Of a DNA stretch of 64,000 bases, positions 24,588-34,646 are shown piece after piece. The notes under the pieces are model-generated. The model searched no databases and was not told the origin of the DNA. It was given only the letters and a program-made list of their open reading frames with translations. Location: assembly GCF_038561955.2 (NCBI RefSeq), contig NZ_CP138333.2, forward strand, positions 2,418,001-2,482,000, in the 5' to 3' direction. The stretch is from Salinicoccus sp. Bachu38. GTDB lineage: Bacteria > Bacillota > Bacilli > Staphylococcales > Salinicoccaceae. Numbering within the stretch: position 1 is the stretch's first letter; each line of letters opens with the position of its first letter. A program made the position numbers and the translations under genes.

Positions 24588-25688
24588 CTATCCTTCGATT
24601 GTAATACTGTCGATATCTTTCGGGAACTTGGTGAAGATGTACGTCGTATCGTCGATATACAGCATGTCTTCTATACGCACACCGCCGAATCCAGCCTTGT
24701 AGACACCCGGCTCGACAGTAATGACATGGCCCTTTTCAAGCTTGTCCGTATTCTGTGCATCGAGTGATGGCGCTTCGTGGAGCCCGAGACCCAGTCCATG
24801 TCCGATGCGGTGGGTGAAGTATTCCCCGTAGCCGTCGGCCTTTATTTCATCGCGCGCCGCTTCATCGAGCGCATTCATCGGTGCGCCAATCTGAGCCTGG
24901 CGGATGCCGGCTTCATTCGCCCTCAGTACGGAGTTGTAGATGGCCTCCTGCTCCTCGGTCGGATCACCGATGATGAATGTCCGCGTCATGTCGGATACAT
25001 AGCGGTCCTTCGTCACCACACCGAAATCGATGAGCAGGAAGTGTCCGGGTTCGACGACCGTATCCCCGGACGTACCATGCGGCAGTGCAGAGTTTTCCCC
25101 CGTCAGTACCAGTGGGCCGAACGATACATCCACCGCGCCATGAACCTTCACCCTGCCGAGCAGAAATTCAGCGATTTCCTTCTCCGTTTTGCCTGATACC
25201 GGTTCGTTCACCAGATCGGCCAAAGCCTTTTCGGTAATATCCACCGCTTCCTGCAGCTTCTCCTTGTCATCCTCGTCCTTCTTGCCACGCAGCCGGTTGA
25301 TTTCATCCTCTACGGAGTATATCTGGTCGGCCGTATAGTTTTCAAGGAACCTCTGATAGCGGTTATAGGTAACGTGACCGCCTTCGATTCCGAGTGACTC
25401 TGCATCGATTGCATGTTCAAAAATCAGTCTGAAAGCATCCTCCCCATCATTGTACGGCAGGTGGTTATCGACGGTGGCCGTATCATTGACGACTTCCTGG
25501 TCAAGCGCCGGGAACATCAGTGCCGTATCGTTCGTCTTTACGTTGATCAGCAGGGCGAGCACCCTTTCATGCGGCTGGATATAGCAGCCTGTGAAATAAA
25601 AGACATTTGTCGGTTCTGTAACGACCACCATATCGATATCAAGCATTGATGTGAGCCGTTCCACTCTCTCTTTGTATTTCCCTGTCAT
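24588..25688 (-). CDS. M24-family Xaa-Pro peptidase (PepQ/PepP-like)
   Basis: Cytosolic metallopeptidase cutting Xaa-Pro bonds. The N-terminal creatinase-like domain (about residues 1-130) is followed by the pita-bread catalytic domain with all five metal ligands visible: Asp in LLIDFGVV, Asp in VSDMTRTF, His in HRIGHGLGL, Glu in TVEPGVY and Glu in VRIEDML. About 366 residues. I prefer ATG 25688 (AAAGG 9 bases upstream) over the ATG at 25697, which lies too close to that site. PepQ versus PepP type is not resolved. Confidence 0.92.
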   Translation of the reverse strand: MTGKYKERVERLTSMLDIDMVVVTEPTNVFYFTGCYIQPHERVLALLINVKTNDTALMFPALDQEVVNDTATVDNHLPYNDGEDAFRLIFEHAIDAESLGIEGGHVTYNRYQRFLENYTADQIYSVEDEINRLRGKKDEDDKEKLQEAVDITEKALADLVNEPVSGKTEKEIAEFLLGRVKVHGAVDVSFGPLVLTGENSALPHGTSGDTVVEPGHFLLIDFGVVTKDRYVSDMTRTFIIGDPTEEQEAIYNSVLRANEAGIRQAQIGAPMNALDEAARDEIKADGYGEYFTHRIGHGLGLGLHEAPSLDAQNTDKLEKGHVITVEPGVYKAGFGGVRIEDMLYIDDTTYIFTKFPKDIDSITIEG

Positions 25689-25803
25689 TTCCAACATCCT
25701 TTCTCATTCAATTCATCGTTTCCAATATAACACAGGTTGAGTAAATATAAATTCATGGGTACTTATGCTACTATTACTGTATCGATACATGGAGGCCTGA
25801 TTC

Positions 25804-26415
25804 ATGTTACCAGCATTCATCAAACAGCTCCATAAGGAGTTCAATCCCACCTTTTATATCTCACCATATATCACCGTTTCCCTCTTATTGCTTTATACGT
25901 TCATCAGCGGCATCTTCGGCTACCTGCTCGGTATCGAACTCTTCTCGCAGGAGACGATACCAAATACCCTGCTCTTTGAAACCCTGCTACTCCGCATGAG
26001 TGTCCTTGGACTGTATGCGATGGCCAACCTGTTCTTCCTATACCTCATGATTGGATGGTTCAGGAAATCATTCGTCAATGTGGCGGTGATCCTGTCCTAC
26101 TATCTCGTCTTCACAACAGTCGTCTTTATACTGACCATATTGATGTTCCTGCTCGTCTGGGCATTCCATTCCATCTTCGATATCAATGAAGCACCACTGC
26201 TCATCATATTCGGAATTTCACTTGTCATCATCTTCACACTGCTCAATCTTTATCCGGGCTACCTGTTCTATCTGGCCATCCGCCACCGTCCGATGGATAT
26301 TTTCTGGCCATTGATATTGTATGTCATCGGCATTCATCTGATCACGTATATCATGCTGCGCTTATGGAACGCCGTCGATCTCATACTGATATGGAACCTC
26401 GGCATCTCATCGTAA
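25804..26415 (+). CDS. Putative membrane protein of unknown function
   Basis: 203 residues, strongly hydrophobic, with about five to six predicted membrane segments separated by short loops and no motif I recognise. It has its own start after GGAGG-containing sequence and a clear terminator downstream. Expressed alone between a peptidase and an acetyltransferase gene. No function can be proposed. Confidence 0.75.
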   Translation: MLPAFIKQLHKEFNPTFYISPYITVSLLLLYTFISGIFGYLLGIELFSQETIPNTLLFETLLLRMSVLGLYAMANLFFLYLMIGWFRKSFVNVAVILSYYLVFTTVVFILTILMFLLVWAFHSIFDINEAPLLIIFGISLVIIFTLLNLYPGYLFYLAIRHRPMDIFWPLILYVIGIHLITYIMLRLWNAVDLILIWNLGISS

Positions 26416-26417
26416 AA

Positions 26418-26456
26418 TAAGATGTGGCATCCTTGAAGGGTGCCACATCTTTTTGT
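26418..26456. terminator. Bidirectional intrinsic terminator
   Basis: AAGATGTGGCA-TCCTT pairs with GGG-TGCCACATCTT, followed by TTTTGTTT. Lies between the convergent membrane protein and acetyltransferase genes. Confidence 0.88.
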
Positions 26457-26461
26457 TTCCA

Positions 26462-27019
26462 TCATTCCCCTTCCGCTTCAATCGTCCGGATCGTTTTGCA
26501 GGGGTTGCCGGCAGCCACTACATTCGCCGGAATATCCTTGACGACGACCGCGCCGGATCCGATAACCGTGTTCTCGCCGATTGTAACTCCCGGATTGACC
26601 GTGACATCCGCACCGATCCATACATTGTCGCCTATCGTAATCTCCTCAGCATATTCCAGGCCCTGCTTCCTTTTTTCAGGGTCGATGGGATGGTTGACTG
26701 TAATGAGTGACACATTCGGTCCGAAAAACACATCATCACCGATCGTAATCCTTGCGACATCCAGAAAAACACAGTTATAGTTTGCATAGAAATTGCGCCC
26801 GACTTTGATGTTGATGCCGTAGTCGCAGTAGAATGGCGCACGGATGCTGAGTCCTTCGGCATGATAGCCAAACAGCATATCGAGCAGCCGCCCTTTCTCT
26901 TCACCGTGCGGATGGTTATACTGGTTCATCAGATTCTCGGCATTATCCCTCAAGTGCACAAGGGTTGGATCCCTGGGGTCATAGTATTCACCCCGCAGCA
27001 TCTTTTCCTTTTCGGTCAT
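26462..27019 (-). CDS. Maltose/sugar O-acetyltransferase (LacA/Maa/NodL hexapeptide family)
   Basis: About 185 residues from ATG 27019. The N-terminal MTEKEKMLRGEYYDP region is the Maa-type cap, and the rest is a left-handed beta-helix with hexapeptide repeats (VNPGVTIGENTVIGSGAVVVKDIPANVVAAGNP). The catalytic histidine lies in SLITVNHPID. It transfers acetyl from acetyl-CoA to a sugar hydroxyl. I chose 27019 because it matches the family N-terminus and has GAGGTG 6 bases upstream; ATGs at 27037 and 27058 are in frame. Confidence 0.9.
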   Translation of the reverse strand: MTEKEKMLRGEYYDPRDPTLVHLRDNAENLMNQYNHPHGEEKGRLLDMLFGYHAEGLSIRAPFYCDYGINIKVGRNFYANYNCVFLDVARITIGDDVFFGPNVSLITVNHPIDPEKRKQGLEYAEEITIGDNVWIGADVTVNPGVTIGENTVIGSGAVVVKDIPANVVAAGNPCKTIRTIEAEGE

Positions 27020-27138
27020 TCCACTCACCTCATCCATAAAAAGTTGCTCCCGTTTCACTTTCCCTTTTTCCTAGGGATTAAGCAGGACAGCAGAAAGATG
27101 GGCGTTCGCAGATTGGATTTCCCGGGAAATTCCTGTAA

Positions 27139-29094
27139 TCAGTCGAGATACTTCCCAAACCAGTCCGTCAAGTGCGTCAGGCGTTCAATTCTCAAGTTCG
27201 GCTTACCTGTGCGGGAGAGGTTATGGTCCGCTTCAGGGAACCTGACGAACTGCGTCTCCTTCTTCTGATACTTGAGGGCGATATACAGCTGCTCCCCCTG
27301 CTCGATCGGGCATCTGAAGTCACGCTCGCTGTGGAGGATGAGCAGAGGTGTATCGATGGCGTCGACGTACTTGATCGGGGAATGGTGCCACATCTTGTCG
27401 ATATCGCCGAATTCCGCCTGTATCTGCCAATCTGTGAAGTAGTAGCCGATATCGGAAACGCCACGGAAGCTCACCCAGTTGCAGATGCTCCGCTGCGTGA
27501 CGGCGGCTTTGAAACGGTTCGTGTGGCCGACGATCCAGTTGGTCATGAAGCCACCATAGGATCCGCCTGTAACACCGAGGTTGTCCTGGTCGATCCAGTC
27601 GTATTTTCCTGTGATGTACTCGACTCCGGCCATGATGTCACTGTAGTCCCCGCCGCCGTAGTCGCCCCTGACGGCATCGACGAAGGACTGGGAATAGCTG
27701 TGCGAGCCCCTTGGGTTTACGAACAGGACCCCGTAGCCTTTGGCGGCAAGCACCTGCATCTCATGGAAGAATGTATTGCCATAGAATGCATGCGGCCCCC
27801 CGTGGATATTCGTGATCATCGGATAGCTTCCCCCGTCTTCAAATCCTGCCGGCTTCATGAACCATCCATGCACTTCTGTACCGTCCTCACTGTTGAACGT
27901 GATATCCTCGGGATCCACAAGTTCCGTCTCCTCGACATATGTCCGGTTGACATGTGTCAGCTGCTCAAGCTTCTTCGAATCGAAGTCGAACCTGTACAGC
28001 TCACCCGGAGATGCATGGCTGGAGATTGCGAGCACCGCGAAATCCTCTGTGGCATCCATGCCGAAGATATGGTGGCGGTCTTCGAGCAGCGGTCTGGTTT
28101 CGCCCTGCACACTGCCTTCGTAAAGATTTACGCTGCCGTTGTCCGATACGAGGAAGACGAAACGTGTATCGGATATCCATTGGGCGGGGTTGGGTTCGAT
28201 GGCCTGCTGTGTATCTGCAGCGACATAGTCGCCGACCGGCTTGTCGAGCCCTTCGGTAATATGCTTCTTATCCCCTGTATCGATGTTATATACGTGCAGT
28301 GTCGCGTGGGTGGCATTCTCAAACTCGCGCCCCATCTCGACGATGAGCAGATGTTCCCCATCGGGTGATGCCTCAACTTTCACCACGCCACCTTCTGCGG
28401 TCGGCACCTCTTTAGGCTGCTGATCGCCGTTTTTGATATACAGCGTCTGGTTGAAGTTGAAGTCTGGATCCTCACTGTCATCCGTGGAATAGACATACAC
28501 ATCTCCACCGATCATTTCGTGGAGCGTGAAGTTCTCCTCCCCTTCGAACAGGATCTCATCCTCCCGTGTTTCGAGATCAATGGCTTTCACCGCCTGATAC
28601 TTCTCCTTGAGCAGGCCCAGGCTGTCCGCCTTGTATTTCATCCGGTCGATGACAACCGGTTCCGGCTTCTTATCTTTCTCGTCTTTCGACTTCTCTTCCC
28701 CTTCACCATTCCCTTTCTCATTGGATACATGATAATAGACCTTCTTGCCATCGTTTGAAAAATCTGCGCTGTTGACGCCTTCCTTTTCCTTCGTCAGCTG
28801 GACACGTTCGCCGCCTGCTGTATTCAGCAGGAACACTTGCGGCTTGTCATCCGCTTTTGCAATGAACAGCATCCACTGGTCATCATTTGAATGTCTGATA
28901 TTGGACAGGCGTTCCGGCTGGTATGTAAGCTGCTGCATGGCGCCATCCTGAAGTCGGTACAGGTTGGTGATGTAGTCGTTCTTCTCCTCATCGAGATGCG
29001 TGATCAGAGTGGTGATCCGCTGGTCTGCGCCCACTTTCGGCGAAGAGACCGAATTGATTTTGAAAATGTCCTGAATGCTCGTTTTACGTGTCAC
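27139..29094 (-). CDS. S9-family peptidase (acylaminoacyl-peptidase/dipeptidyl aminopeptidase type)
   Basis: 651-residue serine peptidase with an N-terminal beta-propeller (about residues 1-390) and a C-terminal alpha/beta hydrolase. The nucleophile elbow is GGSYGGFMTNW near residue 515; the catalytic Asp and His lie in LHSERDFRCPIEQ and FPEADHNLSRTG. The HGGPHAFYG oxyanion-hole motif is intact. Acidic, lysine/glutamate-rich stretch near residue 130 fits a salt-adapted protein. Start is GTG 29094 behind AAGGGGG. Likely a cytosolic oligopeptidase; exact specificity unknown. Confidence 0.92.
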   Translation of the reverse strand: MTRKTSIQDIFKINSVSSPKVGADQRITTLITHLDEEKNDYITNLYRLQDGAMQQLTYQPERLSNIRHSNDDQWMLFIAKADDKPQVFLLNTAGGERVQLTKEKEGVNSADFSNDGKKVYYHVSNEKGNGEGEEKSKDEKDKKPEPVVIDRMKYKADSLGLLKEKYQAVKAIDLETREDEILFEGEENFTLHEMIGGDVYVYSTDDSEDPDFNFNQTLYIKNGDQQPKEVPTAEGGVVKVEASPDGEHLLIVEMGREFENATHATLHVYNIDTGDKKHITEGLDKPVGDYVAADTQQAIEPNPAQWISDTRFVFLVSDNGSVNLYEGSVQGETRPLLEDRHHIFGMDATEDFAVLAISSHASPGELYRFDFDSKKLEQLTHVNRTYVEETELVDPEDITFNSEDGTEVHGWFMKPAGFEDGGSYPMITNIHGGPHAFYGNTFFHEMQVLAAKGYGVLFVNPRGSHSYSQSFVDAVRGDYGGGDYSDIMAGVEYITGKYDWIDQDNLGVTGGSYGGFMTNWIVGHTNRFKAAVTQRSICNWVSFRGVSDIGYYFTDWQIQAEFGDIDKMWHHSPIKYVDAIDTPLLILHSERDFRCPIEQGEQLYIALKYQKKETQFVRFPEADHNLSRTGKPNLRIERLTHLTDWFGKYLD

Positions 29095-29179
29095 TATGAT
29101 TCCCCCTTAAATTGAAAAAAGACTGAATATACAGCCTTTTCATTATTTTATCACGATGATATTCAATTGCCTACTCATG

Positions 29180-30136
29180 TCACTGCCGGACTCCGGTGAG
29201 CACCCGCTTGTACATCAGGAAGATGAAGAGCGGCACCGCCGAAACCATCACCATCACCCCTGTAGGAATCTGGATGGGCGCAATGGCCGTACGCCCGATG
29301 GTATCGATGATGATGATGTATAACGCACCATACAGTGAAGAGAGTATGAAGAGCGGACGGAACATCAGCGGTTTAAAATAGAGGATCATCTGCGGGACGA
29401 TGATGCCGACCAGTGCCACCAGGCCGGTGAAGCTGATCGCAACAAGCGGGGGGATCGATGCGACCACAAGCAGCAGGGGACGGATCTTCCTTGCATCGAC
29501 GCCGAGGCTGTACGCCCTGGCATCACCCAGGTTGAGCAGGTCGAGCGCACCACCGGCACGATACAGTACTGCGCCCGACAGCAGGGTCAGCACCCCCGTC
29601 AGCAGCACCGCATCGTAATCTATGCCCGATAACGAACCGAACATGTAGCGGACGATGGATTCGGTCTGATCGGGGGCGATGAGCACGATGATATAGAGGA
29701 TTCCACTCATCATCGCCCCAAGCAGCACCCCGATGATGATCAGCGTTTCAGGACGGTAGGTGGTCTCGAGCCGCCTGGCTGCTGCCAGGACGAGTGCGAG
29801 GGCCAGCAGCCCTGCGACGATACTCGCCAGCGGGCGGAGGACCAGGGGCAGCACTCCGGTGACGGAGGCCGCACTGCCGAGGACGGCGGCATTCGCCATC
29901 CCGAGGGTGAAGCTGTCGGCCATCGGGTTGCGCAGTACAATCTGAAAGACCACCCCGCTCATCGCAAGGGCAGCTCCGAGGATGATTGCGAACAGTACGC
30001 GCGGCAGCCGGATGTTGAAAATGATATTCTTGCTCTGGCCGGGCGGGAGGCCGGCCAGCTCCACAGAACCGATGAGTAGGCTCAAGGTGCCTGCCAGAAA
30101 GGTTGTTGCTGCAACGAGGGCGACATGTCTATTCAT
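29180..30136 (-). CDS. FecCD-family ABC transporter permease (siderophore/cobalamin type)
   Basis: About 318-residue membrane protein with the FecCD hallmarks: RLPRVLFAIILGAALAMSGVVFQIVLRNPMA near residues 45-75, GTLTLGMANAA-like stretch after it, and GLVALVGIIVPQMILYF near 235. It forms the channel of an iron-siderophore or vitamin B12 importer. ATG 30136 lies within the last codons of the binding-protein gene (8-base overlap). No ATP-binding subunit gene follows; the next gene is the S9 peptidase. Confidence 0.92.
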   Translation of the reverse strand: MNRHVALVAATTFLAGTLSLLIGSVELAGLPPGQSKNIIFNIRLPRVLFAIILGAALAMSGVVFQIVLRNPMADSFTLGMANAAVLGSAASVTGVLPLVLRPLASIVAGLLALALVLAAARRLETTYRPETLIIIGVLLGAMMSGILYIIVLIAPDQTESIVRYMFGSLSGIDYDAVLLTGVLTLLSGAVLYRAGGALDLLNLGDARAYSLGVDARKIRPLLLVVASIPPLVAISFTGLVALVGIIVPQMILYFKPLMFRPLFILSSLYGALYIIIIDTIGRTAIAPIQIPTGVMVMVSAVPLFIFLMYKRVLTGVRQ

Positions 30137-31019
30137 AGACACAGCGTCCGACTGCCCTCAGGCCATCCGCAATGCGGGGGCCGGGACGGGCCAGGAGGTC
30201 CGGGGATATGTTGCACTGGTTTTCAGGCTGGCTGATTGCCAGCTCCGAAAAGCCCGGCGTCCCACCGATCGATTCCTCAAGGGCCGCGTCTTCAAGGCCC
30301 ATGATCGACACCACCTTGTCCGGATCCCTTTCTACGACATCCTCGGGGCTGACATTCGGATACCCTTCAAGATCACCGAATGCATTGTCGATATAGATTT
30401 CTGACAGGGCGTCTTCGATGAAGGTCCCACTCCCTGCCGTATAGAGTTCAGGCTGGTCCGAGATGTGGATGAATACCTCATAGGATTCCGAATGATCCTC
30501 ATAGATGTTGTTCTGCACGTTGATATCGCGTTCGATATCTTCGATCAGCCATTCGGCAGCCGTCTTTTCTCCAAGGAACTCCCCGATGGCTGTAATGGAT
30601 GCATATATTTCCTCGATGGCCCTCTCTTCATTGACGATCAGCACTTCTGCTCCGGTCGTCTCGGAGACACGTTCCAGCGTTTCTGCATATTGGGGCACGG
30701 AGGACTCATGTCCAAGGATGTGTGTCGGCTCGAGTTCGACCAGCTGCTCCTCATCCAGTTCAAACACATTCATTTTCTCAATTTCGTCATTCTCCACGAC
30801 CGACTCCGGGTGGCTGACTTCCGTCGTCACAGCCACCAGATTGGTTCCGAGTCCCAGCTCTGCAATAATCTCCGTGTTGCTCGGCATCAGCGAAACGATG
30901 CGTCGCTCCTCGAGCGGTGTCTCTTCCGGGCCGATTTCGTCCACACTTTCGCCTTCCGAAGCACATCCTGCAAGCATGATGATAAATATGAGCAGTACGC
31001 CTGTCAGCCTGTTGTCCAT
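30129..31019 (-). CDS. ABC transporter substrate-binding lipoprotein (BtuF/FhuD-like)
   Basis: About 296 residues, signal peptide with lipobox MLAGC (Cys near residue 18), then a helical-backbone binding fold with the typical RIVSLMPSNTEIIAELGLG opening, EPTHILGH and FGDLEGYPNVSPEDVVERDPD near the C-terminal lobe. These features match cobalamin/siderophore receptors. I start at ATG 31019 behind AGGAAG; the frame continues upstream to 31049. It overlaps the permease gene. No promoter is obvious in the 70-base gap after argS, so readthrough from argS is possible. Confidence 0.9.
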   Translation of the reverse strand: MDNRLTGVLLIFIIMLAGCASEGESVDEIGPEETPLEERRIVSLMPSNTEIIAELGLGTNLVAVTTEVSHPESVVENDEIEKMNVFELDEEQLVELEPTHILGHESSVPQYAETLERVSETTGAEVLIVNEERAIEEIYASITAIGEFLGEKTAAEWLIEDIERDINVQNNIYEDHSESYEVFIHISDQPELYTAGSGTFIEDALSEIYIDNAFGDLEGYPNVSPEDVVERDPDKVVSIMGLEDAALEESIGGTPGFSELAISQPENQCNISPDLLARPGPRIADGLRAVGRCVYE

Positions 31020-31057
31020 ATCCGCCACTTCCTTGGTCATTGATTTCAATTCCTGTA

Positions 31058-31083
31058 AAAAACCCCCACCACATGGCGGGGGC
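31058..31083 (-). terminator. Intrinsic terminator after argS
   Basis: Minus-strand hairpin with CCCCCGCC and GG-GGGGG arms followed by six T. It begins a few bases after the argS stop and could attenuate the downstream binding-protein operon. Confidence 0.75.
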
Positions 31084-31088
31084 GATGA

Positions 31089-32735
31089 TTACATCTGCTC
31101 AGGTGCAGAGACGCCGATCAGACCCAGTGCATTTTCCAAAGTCTGTCTGACCGCTTCAATCATGAGCAGATAGGCAGCCGTTTTTGCATGGTCGTCCGTC
31201 AGCACCTTATCTGCATTATAGAATTTGTGGAACACCCCGGCGAGTTCCTGTATATAGTTTGGAATGCGGTGTGTCGCACGGCTCTCCGCCGCGCCTTTTA
31301 CCACATTCGGGAAGTCGGCAAGCTTCTTCAGGACCTCGAGCGCATGTTCATGTACAATCACATCCAGGTCCGCTTCCATATCGAGTGCATGACCATCGGC
31401 TTTCGCCTGGCGCAGTATTGAACAGATGCGGGCATGCGCATACTGTGCATAATAGACCGGATTGTCACTGGATTCGGATTTCGCCAGTTCAAGATCGAAG
31501 TCGAAGTGCGTATCCGGACTGCGCATGGCCAGGAAATAGCGGCTTGCGTCCACTCCAATCATCTCGATGATATCGCGCAGTGTAATTGCCTTGCCGGTAC
31601 GCTTGCTCATCTTAACCTCTTCACCGTTTTCTATCAGGCGCACCATCTGCATGATTTGGATTTCCAGGCGTTCCGGATCTTCACCCAGTGCCCCGAGCGA
31701 TCCCTTCAGACGTTTTATATAGCCATGGTGGTCCGCACCGAAAAGGTTGATCAGCTTGTCGTAGCCGCGCTCGACCTTGTCGAAGTGATAAGCGATGTCC
31801 GGCATCAGATATGTGTATGTGCCATCCTGCTTCCTGAGCACGCGGTCCTTGTCATCTCCAAAGTCCGTCGTCCTCAGCCACAGCGCACCATCCGCCTCGT
31901 ACGTATAGCCGTTCTCCGTCATCTTGTCGAGCGCCTCGTTGATTTCGCCCTTCTCATAGAGGGTCGATTCACTGAACCAGCTGTCGAAGTGCACGTTGAA
32001 ATCATGGAGGTCCTGCTTCAGCTTCTCCATCTCATAGTCGACGCCCATCTGACGGAACATCTTCACGCGGTCTTCGCGGGACGTTTCAATCAGTTCAGGC
32101 GACTCCTTGGCAAGCTTCTCGCCGATCACCTGGATGTCCTTGCCCATATACCCGTCTTCCGGCATATACAGCTCCTGCCCCAGCGCTTCCAGGTAGCGGG
32201 CTTCGATGGATAGGGCCAGATTTTCAATCTGGTTTCCAGCATCGTTGATATAGTATTCGCGGGTCACATCATGCCCTGCAAACGCCATGATGTTCGACAG
32301 TGTATCACCGACGCTCGCATTTCGTGCGTGGCCGATGTGGAGGTCCCCCGTCGGATTCGCACTGACGAACTCGATCAGCACCTTTTCGGGGTTCTCGTGC
32401 ACCGTACTGCCGTATCGGTCCTTTTCGGACAGGACCTTATGGATGATGCCCGTCAGGGATGCCTCGTCCATCCTGAAATTGATGAAGCCCGGTCCCGCAA
32501 TGTCCACGGATTTCACACTGGCTTCCTGATAGTCGAGGTTGTCGATGACCGCCTGTGCAATCTCCCGCGGATTGCGCTTTGCCTCTTTTGTCAGCACCAT
32601 CGCTATATTCGTGGAGAAATCCCCGTTCGCCTTCTCCTTCGGCACTTCCACCTTGACCGGGGGTACGATTTCCACGAGCCCCGACTTTCTGACTGCTGCT
32701 TCGATCGATGTCCTTAACTGCTGTCTCAAATCCAT
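31089..32735 (-). CDS. argS: Arginine--tRNA ligase
   Basis: Class I aminoacyl-tRNA synthetase of 548 residues charging tRNA-Arg. Visible are the N-terminal Add1 domain (first 85 residues), the HIGH motif in [22 protein letters not shown] near residue 130, the KMSKRTG loop near residue 375, and the anticodon-binding DALR domain ending in [12 protein letters not shown]. It follows the ywiB-like gene by 3 bases, an arrangement known from Bacillus. Confidence 0.98.
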   Translation of the reverse strand: MDLRQQLRTSIEAAVRKSGLVEIVPPVKVEVPKEKANGDFSTNIAMVLTKEAKRNPREIAQAVIDNLDYQEASVKSVDIAGPGFINFRMDEASLTGIIHKVLSEKDRYGSTVHENPEKVLIEFVSANPTGDLHIGHARNASVGDTLSNIMAFAGHDVTREYYINDAGNQIENLALSIEARYLEALGQELYMPEDGYMGKDIQVIGEKLAKESPELIETSREDRVKMFRQMGVDYEMEKLKQDLHDFNVHFDSWFSESTLYEKGEINEALDKMTENGYTYEADGALWLRTTDFGDDKDRVLRKQDGTYTYLMPDIAYHFDKVERGYDKLINLFGADHHGYIKRLKGSLGALGEDPERLEIQIMQMVRLIENGEEVKMSKRTGKAITLRDIIEMIGVDASRYFLAMRSPDTHFDFDLELAKSESSDNPVYYAQYAHARICSILRQAKADGHALDMEADLDVIVHEHALEVLKKLADFPNVVKGAAESRATHRIPNYIQELAGVFHKFYNADKVLTDDHAKTAAYLLMIEAVRQTLENALGLIGVSAPEQM

Positions 32736-32738
32736 CGC

Positions 32739-33137
32739 TTACCCTACTTTCCTGATTTTATAATGATAGTCTCCAAGTTTGCCGTTATGGTCGTACAATT
32801 CGTAATGGATCTCAATCGTCACTTCCCCGATGTCGAGCGCGGTCGTATTGATGCGGAAATGATGCTTTCCCGCCGGAGACTCATAGAATGTATCCGTCGT
32901 CTCCCCCTGCTGAAAATGAAAATTCATGTTGATGATGCCGCGCCTTTGGATCTTGATGAAATCATCACCGACACGCATCACTACATCAATTTCGTATTCG
33001 TCCAGCTGCTCCGTGTAGCGGAGATAGCGGTCCTTCCGTTCCAGCACTTCAGCCCTGACCGTCTGTTCATAGCGTTTCCTTTCGCCATCCATATCGACGA
33101 CCTGGTTGATTCTGTACATTGTTTCCTTCTTATCCAT
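32739..33137 (-). CDS. ywiB: DUF1934 calycin-like beta-barrel protein (YwiB)
   Basis: 132 residues, mostly beta strands, matching the DUF1934 pattern: an early VRAEVLERKDRYLRY, DEYEIDVVMRVGDDFIKIQRRG, FHFQQGE, and the closing IEIHYELYDHNGKLGDYHYKIRK. It has no known biochemical role. It lies immediately upstream of argS as in Bacillus subtilis. Good ribosome site AGGTGATATT before the ATG. Confidence 0.88.
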   Translation of the reverse strand: MDKKETMYRINQVVDMDGERKRYEQTVRAEVLERKDRYLRYTEQLDEYEIDVVMRVGDDFIKIQRRGIINMNFHFQQGETTDTFYESPAGKHHFRINTTALDIGEVTIEIHYELYDHNGKLGDYHYKIRKVG

Positions 33138-33192
33138 AATATCACCTACAAGTAAGGTAAATTATAACATACCGGCATAATGTAGACTACGC

Positions 33193-34548
33193 CTATATCT
33201 GAAGCAGGGTGGTGGCTATTGAAAAGTAGATGAACAGGCCGATGATGTCATTCAGGGTCGTAATGAACGGCCCGCTCGCAACAGCCGGATCGATCTTCAG
33301 CTTGCTGATGATGATCGGCAGGATCGTACCGATCACGGTTGCGACACTCAGTGTCAGGAGCAGTGAGATGCCGACGACGAATGCGAGCCACAGCTCCTGA
33401 TAGAAGACCAGGATCAATGTGATGATCGTAATCCCGCTCGCCGCGCCGACCATCACCCCGGTACCAAGCTCCCGTCCCAGCGTCCGCCACAGGCCATGTT
33501 TCTGGTATTCACCGGTGGATATCGTCCGCACCATCACTGCGAGCGACTGCGTGCCCGTGTTGCCCGCTGCATCCATGACGAGCGGAATGAAGAAGGAAAG
33601 CAGCACGACCGATTCGAGCGTCTCCTCGAATGCACCGATGACATTTGCCGTAATCAGCCCAAGGCCCATGAGGAGCATGATCCATGGTGCCCGCTTTCTG
33701 GCCGCCCTGAAAGGGGAGATGTTCATGTCGGTCGTCCCCCGTGAGGCTGTGAGCTCTCCCATGTCTTCCGTCGCTTCTAATTCCATGATGTCGATGATGT
33801 CATCCACCGTGATGATGCCGAGCAGTTCATTGTCCGCACTGACGACCGGAACGGCTATGATGTCGTAGTCCTGTATGATATGGGCCACCTGCTCCTGGTC
33901 CATGTCAACGGTCACCGTATGGACACTTGTATCACATATCTCCTTCAACTGTTGTGAACCATCGGCGATGAGAAGGTCCCGCAATGCGACCAGTCCCACC
34001 AGCTGCTGGTCATGATCCACCACATAGACGAAATGCACCGCTTCATACGTCGTCGTATCATCCTTCAGCTTTTCAACCACCGTTGCCACATCGTCTTCGG
34101 GTGCCCCGCTGACGAATTCCTTCCGCATGATGCTGCCTGCACTGTGGCGGTCATACTGGAGGAGCTCCTCCATGTGACGACGCTTGGTCGCGCTCATTTT
34201 GGAGAGTATTCCCTTCTGTGCCCCATCACCCATCGGTTCGATGAAATGGCGCACATCATCCGTGGCCAGACGCTCCAGCATGCGCATCCGGTAGTCTTCT
34301 TCCATATGGCCGTACAATTCGAGCTGCTCATCACGGGAGAACCATTTGAAAACCTGGGCGAACGCCTCCGGAGAAATGATTTCAAATACTGCTCCCTGCT
34401 CCTCTCTGCCGAAGGATCTCAGTATCTGGTACTGTTCGTTGCTATGTAATCCGGGAAAACGTTCGGCGAATGCTGATCCGTCCTCATTGAGCATCTTCCT
34501 GTATGTCTCGATCGTCCGTGAATCGAGTCTTTTCTTCATATCCCTCAT
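33193..34548 (-). CDS. mgtE: Magnesium transporter MgtE
   Basis: 451-residue Mg2+ channel. N-terminal MgtE_N superhelical domain (about residues 30-135), a CBS pair (about 140-265, with TTYEAVHFVYVVDHDQQLVGLVALRDLL and IIAVPVVSADNELLGIITVDDI), the connecting helix, and five C-terminal membrane segments with the pore motif FFIPLVMDAAGNTGTQSLA. I start at ATG 34548, behind GGGAGG with 7-base spacing, which gives the usual length; the longer frame to 34638 runs through a terminator hairpin. The leader holds a promoter, a hairpin and an intrinsic terminator, so attenuation by Mg2+ is plausible. Confidence 0.95.
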   Translation of the reverse strand: MRDMKKRLDSRTIETYRKMLNEDGSAFAERFPGLHSNEQYQILRSFGREEQGAVFEIISPEAFAQVFKWFSRDEQLELYGHMEEDYRMRMLERLATDDVRHFIEPMGDGAQKGILSKMSATKRRHMEELLQYDRHSAGSIMRKEFVSGAPEDDVATVVEKLKDDTTTYEAVHFVYVVDHDQQLVGLVALRDLLIADGSQQLKEICDTSVHTVTVDMDQEQVAHIIQDYDIIAVPVVSADNELLGIITVDDIIDIMELEATEDMGELTASRGTTDMNISPFRAARKRAPWIMLLMGLGLITANVIGAFEETLESVVLLSFFIPLVMDAAGNTGTQSLAVMVRTISTGEYQKHGLWRTLGRELGTGVMVGAASGITIITLILVFYQELWLAFVVGISLLLTLSVATVIGTILPIIISKLKIDPAVASGPFITTLNDIIGLFIYFSIATTLLQI

Positions 34549-34607
34549 TTTCATACCTCCCTTGAAACCATCTATTGGACCATACCCGTCCGGAGGCGTA
34601 ACAGAAC

Positions 34608-34638
34608 AAAAAAAGTGGCCAGGATTCCTCCCGGCCAC
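34608..34638 (-). terminator. Intrinsic terminator in the mgtE leader
   Basis: Minus-strand hairpin with 10-base arms GTGGCCGGGA and TCCTGGCCAC (one G-U) around a GGAA tetraloop, followed by seven T. It lies between ywhD and mgtE, 60 bases before the mgtE start and downstream of a candidate mgtE promoter, so it may end ywhD transcripts, attenuate mgtE, or both. Confidence 0.85.
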
Positions 34639-34646
34639 CGTGTCCT

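Noticed and set aside
27172-28368. 398-codon ORF on the plus strand
   Set aside because: Antisense shadow of the S9 peptidase gene.
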